This document shows positions 44,703 to 53,212 of a stretch of DNA of 64,000 bases, in pieces (position 1 is the stretch's first letter; the number at the start of each line of letters is the position of its first letter). The DNA is taken from the NCBI RefSeq assembly GCF_000513895.2, contig NZ_CP165783.1:1550001-1614000 (forward strand). Direction: 5' to 3'. The position numbers were made by a program, and so were the translations under genes. Source of the DNA: Ensifer sp. WSM1721 (lineage in GTDB: Bacteria > Pseudomonadota > Alphaproteobacteria > Rhizobiales > Rhizobiaceae). The notes under the pieces were generated by a model that saw only the letters and a program-made list of their open reading frames with translations, was not told the origin of the DNA and did no database searches.

Positions 44703-44953
44703 TCAAGCGTATCGTCGACTTCTTTGGTGACGAGGAATATGCGAGGCGGCGCCACCGGCTGTTCTATCTGGTGCTCGTTCTGATCGTCGCCGCCGACTTC
44801 GCGGTCCCGCGCGAGCACGCCGAATATCTGTGGGAGCGCCTGCCGGGCTGGTCTGCCGTCTACGGCTTCGGCTCCTGCGTGCTGCTCATCTTCGTCTCCA
44901 AGTTTCTCGGCCATCAGGGCGGGTTGATGCGGCGCGAGGACTATTATGACTGA
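44699..44953 (+). CDS. Small membrane protein embedded in the nuo cluster, unknown family
   Basis: An 84-aa protein with a basic N-terminus (MIKRIVDFFGDEEYARRRHR) and two hydrophobic segments (LFYLVLVLIVAADFAV, and GFGSCVLLIFVSKFLG). The end is hydrophilic and acidic (MRREDYYD). It overlaps the preceding gene by ATGA and the following gene by 8 bases, so all three are tightly coupled in translation. No standard complex I subunit matches. The position between two antiporter-like subunits suggests it joins or supports them. This is inference. Confidence 0.85.
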   Translation: MIKRIVDFFGDEEYARRRHRLFYLVLVLIVAADFAVPREHAEYLWERLPGWSAVYGFGSCVLLIFVSKFLGHQGGLMRREDYYD

Positions 44954-46706
44954 CTTCATCCATCCGGCCCTGATCTTCATTCTCGGCGCTTTGCCGATCC
45001 CCTTTCTTTCTGGGACGGTCCGCAAGACCTATCTGGTCGTCGTCCCGTCGCTGGCGATCCTCGCTGTACTCACGATGCAGCCGGGCAGCTATGGCGCGAT
45101 GGAGTTCATCGGCCAGAACCTCCAGATTGCGAAGGTCGACAAGCTGAGCATCGTCTTCGCCACCGTCTTCACCATGATGGCGCTGATCGGCACGGTCTAT
45201 GCGCTGCACCTGAGGGAAGCCGGCCAGCACGTGGCGGCCTTCCTTTATGTCGGCAGCGCGCTTGGTGTGGTGTTCGCCGGCGACTACCTGACGCTCTACC
45301 TGTTCTGGGAAGGCATGGCGTTCGCCTCTGCCTATCTGGTCTTTGCCCAAGGCGGAGAGCAGGCGATCCGCGCGGCCTTCCGCTATCTGATGGTCCATAT
45401 CACCGGCGGCCTTGCCCTGCTCGGCGGCATCCTTCTCCATGGAGCCGCTACCGGCTCGCTGCTTTTCGGCCCGATCGAGGGGGGAATGGGTGCGGGCACC
45501 TACCTGATCCTCGCCGGGTTCCTGCTGAACGCGGCGGTGCCGCCGCTCAATGCATGGCTAACCGACGCCTATCCGGAGGCGACCGTCACCGGCGCGGTGT
45601 TCATGAGCGCCTTCACCACCAAGACGGCCGTCTACGTGCTGGCGCGGGCGTTTCCGGGCGTCGAGCTTCTGGTCTGGCTCGGCACCGTGATGGCGCTCTA
45701 CGGCGTCATCTACGCTGTGTTGGAAAATGACTGTCGGCGGCTGCTTGCCTATCACATCGTCAGCCAGGTTGGCTACATGGTGGCGGGCGTCGGCATCGGC
45801 ACCGAGCTGGCGGTGAACGGATCGACCAGCCATGCCTTCGCCCATATCCTTTACAAGGCGCTCCTGTTCATGGGCGCCGGGGCGGTGATCTATGTCACCG
45901 GCCGGCGCAAGCTCACCGAGCTCGGCGGGCTCTACAAATCGATGCCGATCACCGTGGCGCTCTACATGATCGGCGCCTTCGCAATATCCGCATTTCCGTT
46001 CTTCTCGGGCTTTGTCAGCAAGTCGATGGTGGTTGCGGCCGCCGGGCAGGATCATCGGGCGTTGGTGATGCTGGCGTTGACCATGGCCTCGTCGGGGACC
46101 TTCCTGCACACCGGGCTCAAGCTGCCCTATTACATGTTCTATGGCACCGACCGGGGGCTCGTGGCACGCGAGCCGCCCGGCAACATGCTGGTTGCGATGG
46201 GCATGGCGGCGGCGCTCTGTATCGCGATCGGGGTGTTCCCCGGGCCGCTCTACGCGCTTCTGCCGTATCAGGTCGACTTCGAGCCCTATACGGGTGCCCA
46301 CATCACCGAGAGCCTCGGAATCCTGATGTTCACCGCATTGGGCTTCGCCGTTTTCCTGAGAGCGCTCGATCCCGAAAACACGATCAGCATCGACACCGAC
46401 TGGTTCTATCGCAAAGGTGCGCGGTACTTCATGTGGCTCGCCGAAAGGCCGCTTGCGCGCTACGAGAAGGCGGTGAGCGGCGTGTCCGAGACAGCGGTGC
46501 TGCCCTTCCTGCACGGCTCGGCGCGGGCGGGGCTCAGGCTCGATCTCGGCGGTGTCGATGGCGTCGTGAACGGGATTGCTCGTTCGATCCTCGACGGCGG
46601 CGGGGTGCTGCGGCGGTTGCAGACCGGTGTGGTCACCCACTACGCGCTGGCGATGATCGCCGGTCTGAGCGCGGCAATCGTCGTTTTCGCCGTGGTCTGG
46701 CGGTGA
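44946..46706 (+). CDS. nuoL: NuoL-position antiporter-like subunit (MrpD-like body, NuoL-like tail)
   Basis: A 586-aa protein. The body is of the MrpD/NuoL type: YLFWEGMAFASAYLVF with the helix-5 Glu, SAFTTKTAVYVLARAF with the helix-7 Lys, HILYKALLFMGAGAV with the distal Lys. After about residue 430 there is a NuoL-like C-terminus, with an amphipathic stretch (YRKGARYFMWLAERPLARYE), VDGVVNGIARSILDGG, and LRRLQTGVVTHYALAMIAG before a last membrane helix. This is the part that forms the long lateral helix in NuoL. Starts 8 bases inside the small membrane-protein gene. Confidence 0.85.
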   Translation: MTDFIHPALIFILGALPIPFLSGTVRKTYLVVVPSLAILAVLTMQPGSYGAMEFIGQNLQIAKVDKLSIVFATVFTMMALIGTVYALHLREAGQHVAAFLYVGSALGVVFAGDYLTLYLFWEGMAFASAYLVFAQGGEQAIRAAFRYLMVHITGGLALLGGILLHGAATGSLLFGPIEGGMGAGTYLILAGFLLNAAVPPLNAWLTDAYPEATVTGAVFMSAFTTKTAVYVLARAFPGVELLVWLGTVMALYGVIYAVLENDCRRLLAYHIVSQVGYMVAGVGIGTELAVNGSTSHAFAHILYKALLFMGAGAVIYVTGRRKLTELGGLYKSMPITVALYMIGAFAISAFPFFSGFVSKSMVVAAAGQDHRALVMLALTMASSGTFLHTGLKLPYYMFYGTDRGLVAREPPGNMLVAMGMAAALCIAIGVFPGPLYALLPYQVDFEPYTGAHITESLGILMFTALGFAVFLRALDPENTISIDTDWFYRKGARYFMWLAERPLARYEKAVSGVSETAVLPFLHGSARAGLRLDLGGVDGVVNGIARSILDGGGVLRRLQTGVVTHYALAMIAGLSAAIVVFAVVWR

Positions 46707-46715
46707 GGAGCAAGG

Positions 46716-48191
46716 ATGTCGGTCCCGCTGTTGAGCCTCATCATTCTCCTGCCGGTCGCCGGGGCGGCGGTTCTGATGTTTCTCCGCAGCGAAGATGCGG
46801 TGCGGTGGACAGCGCTGGGCGTCACCGGCCTCGACCTCGCTCTCTCAATCGTCATGCTGGCCGGCTTCGACACCACCACTCACGAAATGCAGTTCACGGA
46901 GAAGCGCCCATGGGTGCCGGCGCTCGGCATCACCTATGCGCTGGGCGTCGACGGGGTAAGCGCACTCTTCGTGTTCCTGACGGCGCTGTTGGGCTCGACA
47001 TCGGTGCTCGCCTCATGGACGGCGATCGAGAGCAAAGTGAAGGAGTTCATGATCAGTCTCCTGGTCATGCAGGCGCTGATGCTGGGAGTCTTCTGCGCGC
47101 TCGACCTCTTCCTGTTCTACGTCTTCTGGGAGGCGATGCTGATCCCGATGTACCTGATCATCGGCATCTGGGGCGGCGACGGGCGGATCTATGCGGCATT
47201 CAAATTCTTCCTCTACACGCTGGCGGGCAGCCTCCTGTTCCTGATCGGCGTCATCGTGCTCTATTTCCAGGGTGGCGAGACCTTCGACATTCTGGCCCTG
47301 ACGGCGCAGGATCTGCCGTTCCCGGTCCAGTCCTGGCTGTTCTTCGCCTTCCTGATCGCCTTCGCCGTCAAGGTGCCGATGGTCCCGGTCCATACCTGGC
47401 TGCCGGACGCCCATGTGCAGGCGCCGACGGCGGGCAGCATCATCCTCGCCGGCGTGCTCCTGAAGATGGGCGCCTACGGGTTCCTGCGGTTCTCGCTGCC
47501 GATGCTGCCGGAGGCGTCGGTGTATTTTTCGACGCTGATGCTGGCGCTTTCCGCGCTCGCGATCGTTTATGGAGGCTTGCTTGCACTGGCGCAGGACGAC
47601 TTGAAGAAGCTGGTCGCCTATTCCAGCATCAGCCACATGGGGTTCGTCACGCTCGGGATCTTCGCGCTGAACCTGCGCGGCCTTCAGGGCAGCATCCTGC
47701 AAATGTTCAACCATGGCGTCACGACGGGCGCGCTGTTCCTCTTCGTCGGCCTCATCTATGAGCGAACCCATAGCCGCAGCATCGCCGACTATGGCGGACT
47801 GATGAAGGTGGCGCCGGTCTACACTTCGTTCCTGGCGCTGTTCACCTTGTCGTCGATGGCGCTGCCGGGGACGAATTCCTTTGTGGGCGAGTTGCTGGTG
47901 CTGTCTGGCGGGTTTGCGGCGAACCTCGCCATCGGCGCTGCCGCCGTATTGGGCGCCTTGCTGAGCGCAGCCTATCTGCTCGGCATGTACAGGAAAGTCG
48001 CGCTTGGTCCGGCCACGGTCGGCGCCCGATACAAGATACGCGACGTGAACGGCCGCGAGATGGCTGCAATCCTGCCGCTCGCCGTCTTCGTGCTCTGGGT
48101 CGGGCTTTATCCGAAGCCCTTTCTCGGCATCATCGACGCCTCGGTGAAGCATCTGCTGGTGCAGGTGCACGGTGAGGAGGGCGGCCCATGA
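46716..48191 (+). CDS. nuoM: NADH-quinone oxidoreductase subunit M
   Basis: A 491-aa membrane pump subunit with about 14 helices. Core motifs are FLFYVFWEAMLIPMYLIIGI with the helix-5 Glu, KVPMVPVHTWLPDAHVQAPT, GVLLKMGAYGFLRF with the helix-7 Lys, and YSSISHMGFVTLGI. GAGGAGCAAGG precedes the ATG. It lies 9 bases after the NuoL-type gene and overlaps nuoN by ATGA. Length and all motifs are those of standard NuoM. Confidence 0.95.
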   Translation: MSVPLLSLIILLPVAGAAVLMFLRSEDAVRWTALGVTGLDLALSIVMLAGFDTTTHEMQFTEKRPWVPALGITYALGVDGVSALFVFLTALLGSTSVLASWTAIESKVKEFMISLLVMQALMLGVFCALDLFLFYVFWEAMLIPMYLIIGIWGGDGRIYAAFKFFLYTLAGSLLFLIGVIVLYFQGGETFDILALTAQDLPFPVQSWLFFAFLIAFAVKVPMVPVHTWLPDAHVQAPTAGSIILAGVLLKMGAYGFLRFSLPMLPEASVYFSTLMLALSALAIVYGGLLALAQDDLKKLVAYSSISHMGFVTLGIFALNLRGLQGSILQMFNHGVTTGALFLFVGLIYERTHSRSIADYGGLMKVAPVYTSFLALFTLSSMALPGTNSFVGELLVLSGGFAANLAIGAAAVLGALLSAAYLLGMYRKVALGPATVGARYKIRDVNGREMAAILPLAVFVLWVGLYPKPFLGIIDASVKHLLVQVHGEEGGP

Positions 48192-49627
48192 CCGCCGCCG
48201 CACTTTTTCAGTCGGTGCTAGCGAGCCTGCCCGAGATCCTGGTGATCACTGGGGCCTGCATCCTGCTGATCCTCGGAGAGTTCGTGCGAAAGGGACAGGA
48301 ACATCTCCTTGTCTGGGCTTCCGTCGCGGTCGTAGTGATTGCCGCCTTGGCGACGCTCCTGCTCGCGGGTGAGGTGCGGCCGGCCTATACGGGCATGTTC
48401 GTCGCCGACCGTTTCGCGGTCTTCTTCAAGTTCGTGTTTTACCTCGCCACCATCCTGACATTCCTCCTTTCGCGGAAATACGCCGACATCGAAGGGATCG
48501 GGAGGAGCGAATACTATGTGCTGCTGCTCTTTACGCTTTCCGGAATGATGATCATGGCCTCGGCGACCGATCTCCTGTCGATCTATGTGGGCCTCGAACT
48601 GATGGTGCTCTGCACCTATGTGCTGACCGGCTTCCTGCGCAAGGAACGGCGGTCGAACGAAGCGGCGCTGAAATATGTGATCCTCGGCGCGGTCTCGACC
48701 GGGATCTTCCTTTACGGCGTTTCGCTGGTCTATGGCCTCACCGGCACGACGCAACTCACCGGGATGGCTCAGGCGGTGACCGGCGATCCGCTCGATCCGG
48801 GGCTGCTGCTGGCCGTGGTCTTCATCGTCGCGGGGCTCGTCTTCAAGATCGGCGCGGTGCCGTTTCATATGTGGGTGCCGGACGTCTATGAAGGCGCGCC
48901 GACGACTGTCACCGCCTTCATGTCGGTGGGGCCCAAGGCGGCGGGGTTCGCGGTGATCCTCAGGGTTTTCTTGAACCCGCTGGTCGCCGCCTCGGACGCC
49001 TGGATCGTCGTCGCGGTCATTGCGGTGGTGACGATGGCGCTCGGCAGTTTCGTCGCACTGGTCCAGGATAATTTCAAGCGGCTGCTCGCCTATTCCAGCA
49101 TCGCCCATGCCGGATTTGCCATTCTCGGCGTGGTGGCCGGCGGCGAGGACGGGATCGCCAGCGTGATGTTCTATCTGCTGATCTACGCCTTCATGAATCT
49201 CGGCATCTTCGCCGCCGTCATCATGATGCGGAACGGTAGTTCCTCGGGCGAGGTTATCGATGACTACGCCGGTTTCGCCAAGCCGCATCCGGTGCTCGCG
49301 CTTCTCATGCTGCTCTATCTGTTCTCGCTGGCCGGCATTCCGCCGACGGCCGGCTTCTTCGCCAAGTTCTATGTGCTCAGCGCGCTCGTCGAGCGGGGCT
49401 TCGTCGCGTTGGCGGTTATCGCAGTGCTCTTGAGCGCCGTCGCTGCCTATTTCTACATCCGCGTCGTCATGGTGATCTACATGCGCGAGCCGCAGCGGGT
49501 GTTCGACCCGGCGCTGACACCCTCGGTCCGTGCCACGCTCGCCTTCACCGCCGCCGGCACTATCGGCATCGGCCTGTTCCCGGCGTGGTTTCTGAGGCTT
49601 GCTCAAGGTTCGGTGTTTGGGGGTTAG
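48188..49627 (+). CDS. nuoN: NADH-quinone oxidoreductase subunit N
   Basis: A 479-aa membrane pump subunit. Visible core elements are LSIYVGLELMVLCTYVLTGF with the Glu, KIGAVPFHMWVPDVYEGAPT, VQDNFKRLLAYSSIAHAGFA and SLAGIPPTAGFFAKFYVL. It ends the first block of the plus-strand cluster (J to N). nuoA follows 252 bases later, so the A-G block may have its own promoter. Confidence 0.95.
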   Translation: MTAAALFQSVLASLPEILVITGACILLILGEFVRKGQEHLLVWASVAVVVIAALATLLLAGEVRPAYTGMFVADRFAVFFKFVFYLATILTFLLSRKYADIEGIGRSEYYVLLLFTLSGMMIMASATDLLSIYVGLELMVLCTYVLTGFLRKERRSNEAALKYVILGAVSTGIFLYGVSLVYGLTGTTQLTGMAQAVTGDPLDPGLLLAVVFIVAGLVFKIGAVPFHMWVPDVYEGAPTTVTAFMSVGPKAAGFAVILRVFLNPLVAASDAWIVVAVIAVVTMALGSFVALVQDNFKRLLAYSSIAHAGFAILGVVAGGEDGIASVMFYLLIYAFMNLGIFAAVIMMRNGSSSGEVIDDYAGFAKPHPVLALLMLLYLFSLAGIPPTAGFFAKFYVLSALVERGFVALAVIAVLLSAVAAYFYIRVVMVIYMREPQRVFDPALTPSVRATLAFTAAGTIGIGLFPAWFLRLAQGSVFGG

Positions 49628-49879
49628 AGCGGGATGCCGATCAGAGTGCAAATCGCGTGGATACCTTCGACCCGCGCGACACGCGGCCATTCCCGCAACA
49701 ATTCAATCCGACCTGACCCGCCTAATTGATTGGATTTGCAATGATCCGTTCAACGGAATAGAGTCTGAGTTCAGAAAAGGATTGCCCAAGTCGCTTCTCG
49801 GGGCGACGGCGTTTTCGGCCCCGAACTGGTTTGGTGGCGACCTGAGCAAAGCCCTTGTTGCGTGCCGGGGCGTTACGAC
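49628..49879. other. Gap between nuoN and nuoA
   Basis: A 252-base non-coding stretch. It begins with TTAGAGCGGGATG, which matches the start of the repeat module seen at 51372 and 59418 but is not continued, so it may be a decayed fragment. An AT-rich run near 49725-49745 could hold the nuoA promoter. No firm -35/-10 pair was identified. Confidence 0.35.
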
Positions 49880-50245
49880 ATGACGGCAATGGAGTTCCTG
49901 CCGGTTCTTATCATGGTCGCCGGGATAGTCTTGGTGGCAGTGGCGACGCTTTTCGTCTCCTCGCTTCTGCGCCCGTCCAACCCTTATCGCGCGAAGAACA
50001 TGCCCTATGAATGCGGCATGGACCCTGCGGGCGAGGCCACCGGCGGGCGCTTTCGAGTGCCGTTCTTCATTCTCGCGATCCTTTTGGTGGTCTTCGATGT
50101 CGAGGCGATGTTCCTCTTTCCCTGGGCCGTCGTGCTGAAAGAGATCGGGCTCATCGGCTATATCGAGATGTTCGTCTTCATGGTGCTGCTTCTCGTGGGT
50201 TTCGCCTACGCCTGGCTGAAGGGAGCGTTGGAATGGGAGGAGTAA
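49880..50245 (+). CDS. nuoA: NADH-quinone oxidoreductase subunit A
   Basis: A 121-aa membrane subunit with three helices. The conserved loop [20 protein letters not shown] holds the switching-loop Cys, and [20 protein letters not shown] carries the helix-2 acidic pair. ATG at 49880 is chosen. A GTG at 49862 would add six residues. The end overlaps nuoB by 13 bases. Confidence 0.95.
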   Translation: MTAMEFLPVLIMVAGIVLVAVATLFVSSLLRPSNPYRAKNMPYECGMDPAGEATGGRFRVPFFILAILLVVFDVEAMFLFPWAVVLKEIGLIGYIEMFVFMVLLLVGFAYAWLKGALEWEE

Positions 50246-50736
50246 ACGACGCGATCCGCGACAGCGTCCTATTCACCACCGCCGACAGTGTCATCAGTTG
50301 GAGCCGACGGTCGGCTTTGTGGCCGGAGACCTTCGGCATTGCCTGCTGCGCGATCGAGATGATCTCGGCCGGCTGCGCGCGCTATGATCTCGACCGGTTC
50401 GGCGTGGTGTTCCGCCCTTCGCCGAGACAGTCCGACGTGATGATCATCGCCGGCACCGTGACGCGGAAGTTCGCGCCCGTGGTGCGACGGCTCTATGACC
50501 AGATGCCGGAACCGCGCTGGGTGATCGCAATGGGCACCTGCGCCATTTCGGGCGGCGTCTATAACACCTATGCCGTGGTGCAGGGCTCGGAAACCTTCGT
50601 GCCGGTCGACGTGCATGTGCCCGGCTGTCCGCCGCGGCCCGAGGCGCTGATGCACGGCTTTCTCCTGCTTCAGGAGAAGATCAAGAGGTCCCGCGCGCTG
50701 GCCGGAACGCCTCTCGATCGGATTGCAGCGTCATGA
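50233..50736 (+). CDS. nuoB: NADH-quinone oxidoreductase subunit B
   Basis: A 167-aa peripheral subunit that binds cluster N2, the donor to quinone. The four Cys ligands are visible: the adjacent pair in GIACCAIEM, Cys in MGTCAISGG and Cys in [17 protein letters not shown] at 50233 lies inside the end of nuoA. The N-terminus is short ([20 protein letters not shown]). The stop overlaps nuoC by ATGA. Confidence 0.94.
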   Translation: MGGVNDAIRDSVLFTTADSVISWSRRSALWPETFGIACCAIEMISAGCARYDLDRFGVVFRPSPRQSDVMIIAGTVTRKFAPVVRRLYDQMPEPRWVIAMGTCAISGGVYNTYAVVQGSETFVPVDVHVPGCPPRPEALMHGFLLLQEKIKRSRALAGTPLDRIAAS

Positions 50737-51269
50737 CCGTGGAGCGGCCTTTCGATCCAGACCTGATCATGGAACGCTTCGGCGAAGCGGTCGAGGACCT
50801 TGGCGCCGTACACGGCATTCACGCCTTTGCTGTTCCACCAGAGAAGATCGTCGAGTTCTGCCGGTTCCTGAAAGAACATCCGGCGCTTCAGTTCAATTTC
50901 CTCTCGGACATCTGTGGGGTCGATCATTATCCCGAAATGCCGCGTTTCGAGGCGGTGTACCATCTCTATTCGCTGCCCAACAAATGGCGGATCCGCATCA
51001 AATGCCGGCTTGGCGATCCCCCCGAGGTTCCCTCGGTCACCGGCGTTTGGCGCACGGCCAACTGGCATGAGCGCGAGACCTGGGACATGTACGGCATCCG
51101 CTTTACGGGGCATCCCGATCTGCGCCGCATTTACATGTGGGAAGGCTTCGAGGGCTTTCCCCAGCGCAAGGACTTCCCCTTGAGGGGCTACAAGGACAAG
51201 CTCAATCCCTTCGGTGCCGAGGGCCCGCCGCCGACCCAGCCCGACCTCGCCACCCGAGAGATTCCCTAA
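50733..51269 (+). CDS. nuoC: NADH-quinone oxidoreductase subunit C
   Basis: A 178-aa 30-kDa-type subunit: [30 protein letters not shown], and the signature [20 protein letters not shown] followed by [15 protein letters not shown]. It is separate from nuoD, unlike the fused nuoCD of E. coli. The stop TAA touches a repeat element that separates it from nuoD by 193 bases. Confidence 0.95.
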   Translation: MTVERPFDPDLIMERFGEAVEDLGAVHGIHAFAVPPEKIVEFCRFLKEHPALQFNFLSDICGVDHYPEMPRFEAVYHLYSLPNKWRIRIKCRLGDPPEVPSVTGVWRTANWHERETWDMYGIRFTGHPDLRRIYMWEGFEGFPQRKDFPLRGYKDKLNPFGAEGPPPTQPDLATREIP

Positions 51270-51421
51270 TGCATGTCGCCCAAAAGTGTGCAGCGGTTTT
51301 GGGATAACGACATGCATTGAAAACAAAGACCTAAAGCGCGTCGCGCCCGATTGAATTCATGCGACGCGCTTTAGAGCGGGGGTAAGGAAAAAGTGTGTGC
51401 GGTTTTCCGCCCGCATCCCGC
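51270..51421 (+). repeat. Composite repeat element inside the nuo cluster
   Basis: First module 51270-51374 is the reverse-oriented version of the second module at 36808-36909: GCATGTCGCCCAAAAGTG ... CGACATGC, then CTAAAGCGCGTCGCG ... GCGACGCGCTTTAG (12-base arms). The second module 51375-51421 (GCGGG..TAAGGAAAAAGTGTG, GCGGTTTTCCGC, GCATCCCGC) also occurs at 57122 and 59421. It lies directly after the nuoC stop. Confidence 0.88.
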
Positions 51422-51462
51422 ACCAACTAATTTAAAGGAGGCCGTTGACGCCGGAGAGTGAG

Positions 51463-52677
51463 ATGACCGAAGTCACCGAACTCATGAGGCCGGAAGGCGA
51501 AGCGCTCAATACCAAGGAAGTGCTTCTCAATCTCGGTCCGCAGCACCCCAGCACTCATGGGGTTCTTCGGCTCGTCCTCGAGCTCGACGGCGAGTATGTC
51601 GAGCGTGTGGACCCGCATATCGGTTATCTCCACCGCGGCACCGAGAAACTCGCGGAGAGCTTCACCTACACCCAGATCTTCCCGCTGACGGACCGGCTCG
51701 ACTATCTCTGTCCGCCTTCGAACAACCTGGCCTTCGCTCTGGCGGTGGAGAAGCTCCTCGCCGTAGAAGCACCGATCCGGGCGCAATATATCCGCGTGAT
51801 GATGGCGGAACTCGCGCGAATCTCCGGTCATCTGCTGATCACCGGCGCGCTGCCGATGGATCTCGGCGCCATGACCGCGCTGCTTTACGTCATGCGCGAG
51901 CGCGAAATGATCATGGACCTGTTGGAAATGATCACCGGCGCGCGCATGCACACGTCCTACTGCAGGGTTGGCGGCGTGCGCGAGGACCTGCCTGACGAAT
52001 TCTTCCCCAAGATCAGGGAGTTCTGCGACGTCTTTCCCAACCGGATCCGCGACTACGAACGGCTACTCGATAACAACCGGGTGTTCCTGAATCGCACACA
52101 AGGGATCGGGGTGATCTCCCCCGAGGACGCCATCGATCTCGGCTTGAGCGGTCCCAACCTGCGTGCTTCCGGTGTCGACTGGGACATCCGGCGCGACGAA
52201 CCCTACGAAATTTATAACCGGCTCGATTTCAACGTCATTACACGCCAAGAGGGCGATTGCTTCGCGCGCTGGCAGTGTCGGGTCGACGAGATGCGCGAAA
52301 GCATCCGCATCATCGAACAATGCATGGAGCAGATGCCCGAAGGACCGTTCCAGATCGACATGCCGACGATCGCCTTCCCCGTGGACAAGGACAAAGTGCA
52401 TTGTTCGATGGAGGCGCTGATCCAGCATTTCGACCTGTCGGCATACGGCTTCGATGTGCCCGCGGGCGAGGTCTATTCGGCAATCGAGGCGCCGAAAGGT
52501 GAATTGGGGTTCTACATCATCAGCGATGGATCGCCGAAGCCGTTCCGCATGAAGGTGCGGGCACCCTCGTTCGTGAACCTCCAAGCGCTGTTCGGGGTGA
52601 GCAATGCGCGGTACCTGGCCGACATGATCGCCGTGCTCGGCAGCCTCGATCCCGTGATGGCCGAGGTAGATAAGTAA
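51463..52677 (+). CDS. nuoD: NADH-quinone oxidoreductase subunit D
   Basis: A 404-aa 49-kDa-type subunit lining the quinone site. Marks are NLGPQHPSTHGVLRLVLELD with the quinone-site His, DPHIGYLHRGTEKLAE, MTGARMHTSYCRVGG-like ITGARMHTSYCRVGGVRED, and the C-terminal FGVSNARYLADMIAVLGSLDP. A TTG at 51445, three bases after AAAGGAGG, would add six residues and cannot be excluded. The ATG at 51463 gives the usual length. It follows a repeat element. Confidence 0.94.
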   Translation: MTEVTELMRPEGEALNTKEVLLNLGPQHPSTHGVLRLVLELDGEYVERVDPHIGYLHRGTEKLAESFTYTQIFPLTDRLDYLCPPSNNLAFALAVEKLLAVEAPIRAQYIRVMMAELARISGHLLITGALPMDLGAMTALLYVMREREMIMDLLEMITGARMHTSYCRVGGVREDLPDEFFPKIREFCDVFPNRIRDYERLLDNNRVFLNRTQGIGVISPEDAIDLGLSGPNLRASGVDWDIRRDEPYEIYNRLDFNVITRQEGDCFARWQCRVDEMRESIRIIEQCMEQMPEGPFQIDMPTIAFPVDKDKVHCSMEALIQHFDLSAYGFDVPAGEVYSAIEAPKGELGFYIISDGSPKPFRMKVRAPSFVNLQALFGVSNARYLADMIAVLGSLDPVMAEVDK

Positions 52678-52695
52678 GAGGGAGGTTCGGACGCG

Positions 52696-53208
52696 ATGAC
52701 CATGCGCGAAGAGATCGAGGCGGCGGCGGCGCGGTATCCCGACCGGCGTTCGGCGATCATGCCCGCGCTCATGATCGCGCAGAGGGAGCACGGCCATCTG
52801 CCGGGTGCGGTTCTCGAAGAGGTCGCCGATATTCTCGGCGTCGAGCGGATCTGGGTCTACGAGCTCGCGACCTTCTATACGCTCTTCCATACCGAGCCCA
52901 TAGGCATGTTCCACCTGCAGCTCTGCGACAATATCTCCTGCATGCTGTGCGGATCCGAGGACCTGCTGCAGCATCTGGAAGCAAGGCTCGGGATCAAGAA
53001 GGGCGAGACCACCCCGGACGGGCTGTTCACCCTTTCGACCGTAGAGTGCCTCGGGGCCTGCGAAATGGCTCCGGTGATGCAGGTCGGCGACGATTACCAC
53101 GGCAACCTCGATGTCCCGCGGCTGGACGCGCTCCTGGACAGTCTCCGTGCTACGGCGAGGCGGTTTGCGAGTGTCGAGCACGCCTCCGCGCCGGCTCCGG
53201 GAGAGTAG
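52696..53208 (+). CDS. nuoE: NADH-quinone oxidoreductase subunit E
   Basis: A 170-aa 24-kDa-type subunit carrying the N1a 2Fe-2S cluster. Ligands are in QLCDNISCMLCG (first two Cys) and STVECLGACEMAPVMQVG (second two). The N-terminal helical part includes RSAIMPALMIAQREHGHLPG. GAGGGAGG precedes the ATG. Separated from nuoF by 4 bases. Confidence 0.95.
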   Translation: MTMREEIEAAAARYPDRRSAIMPALMIAQREHGHLPGAVLEEVADILGVERIWVYELATFYTLFHTEPIGMFHLQLCDNISCMLCGSEDLLQHLEARLGIKKGETTPDGLFTLSTVECLGACEMAPVMQVGDDYHGNLDVPRLDALLDSLRATARRFASVEHASAPAPGE

Positions 53209-53212
53209 CGCC

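Noticed and set aside
49716..49760. Possible FNR/FixK box before nuoA (TTGATTGG...TTGCAA)
   Set aside because: The second half-site does not match TTGAT-N4-ATCAA. No good box was found before nuoJ or nuoH either.
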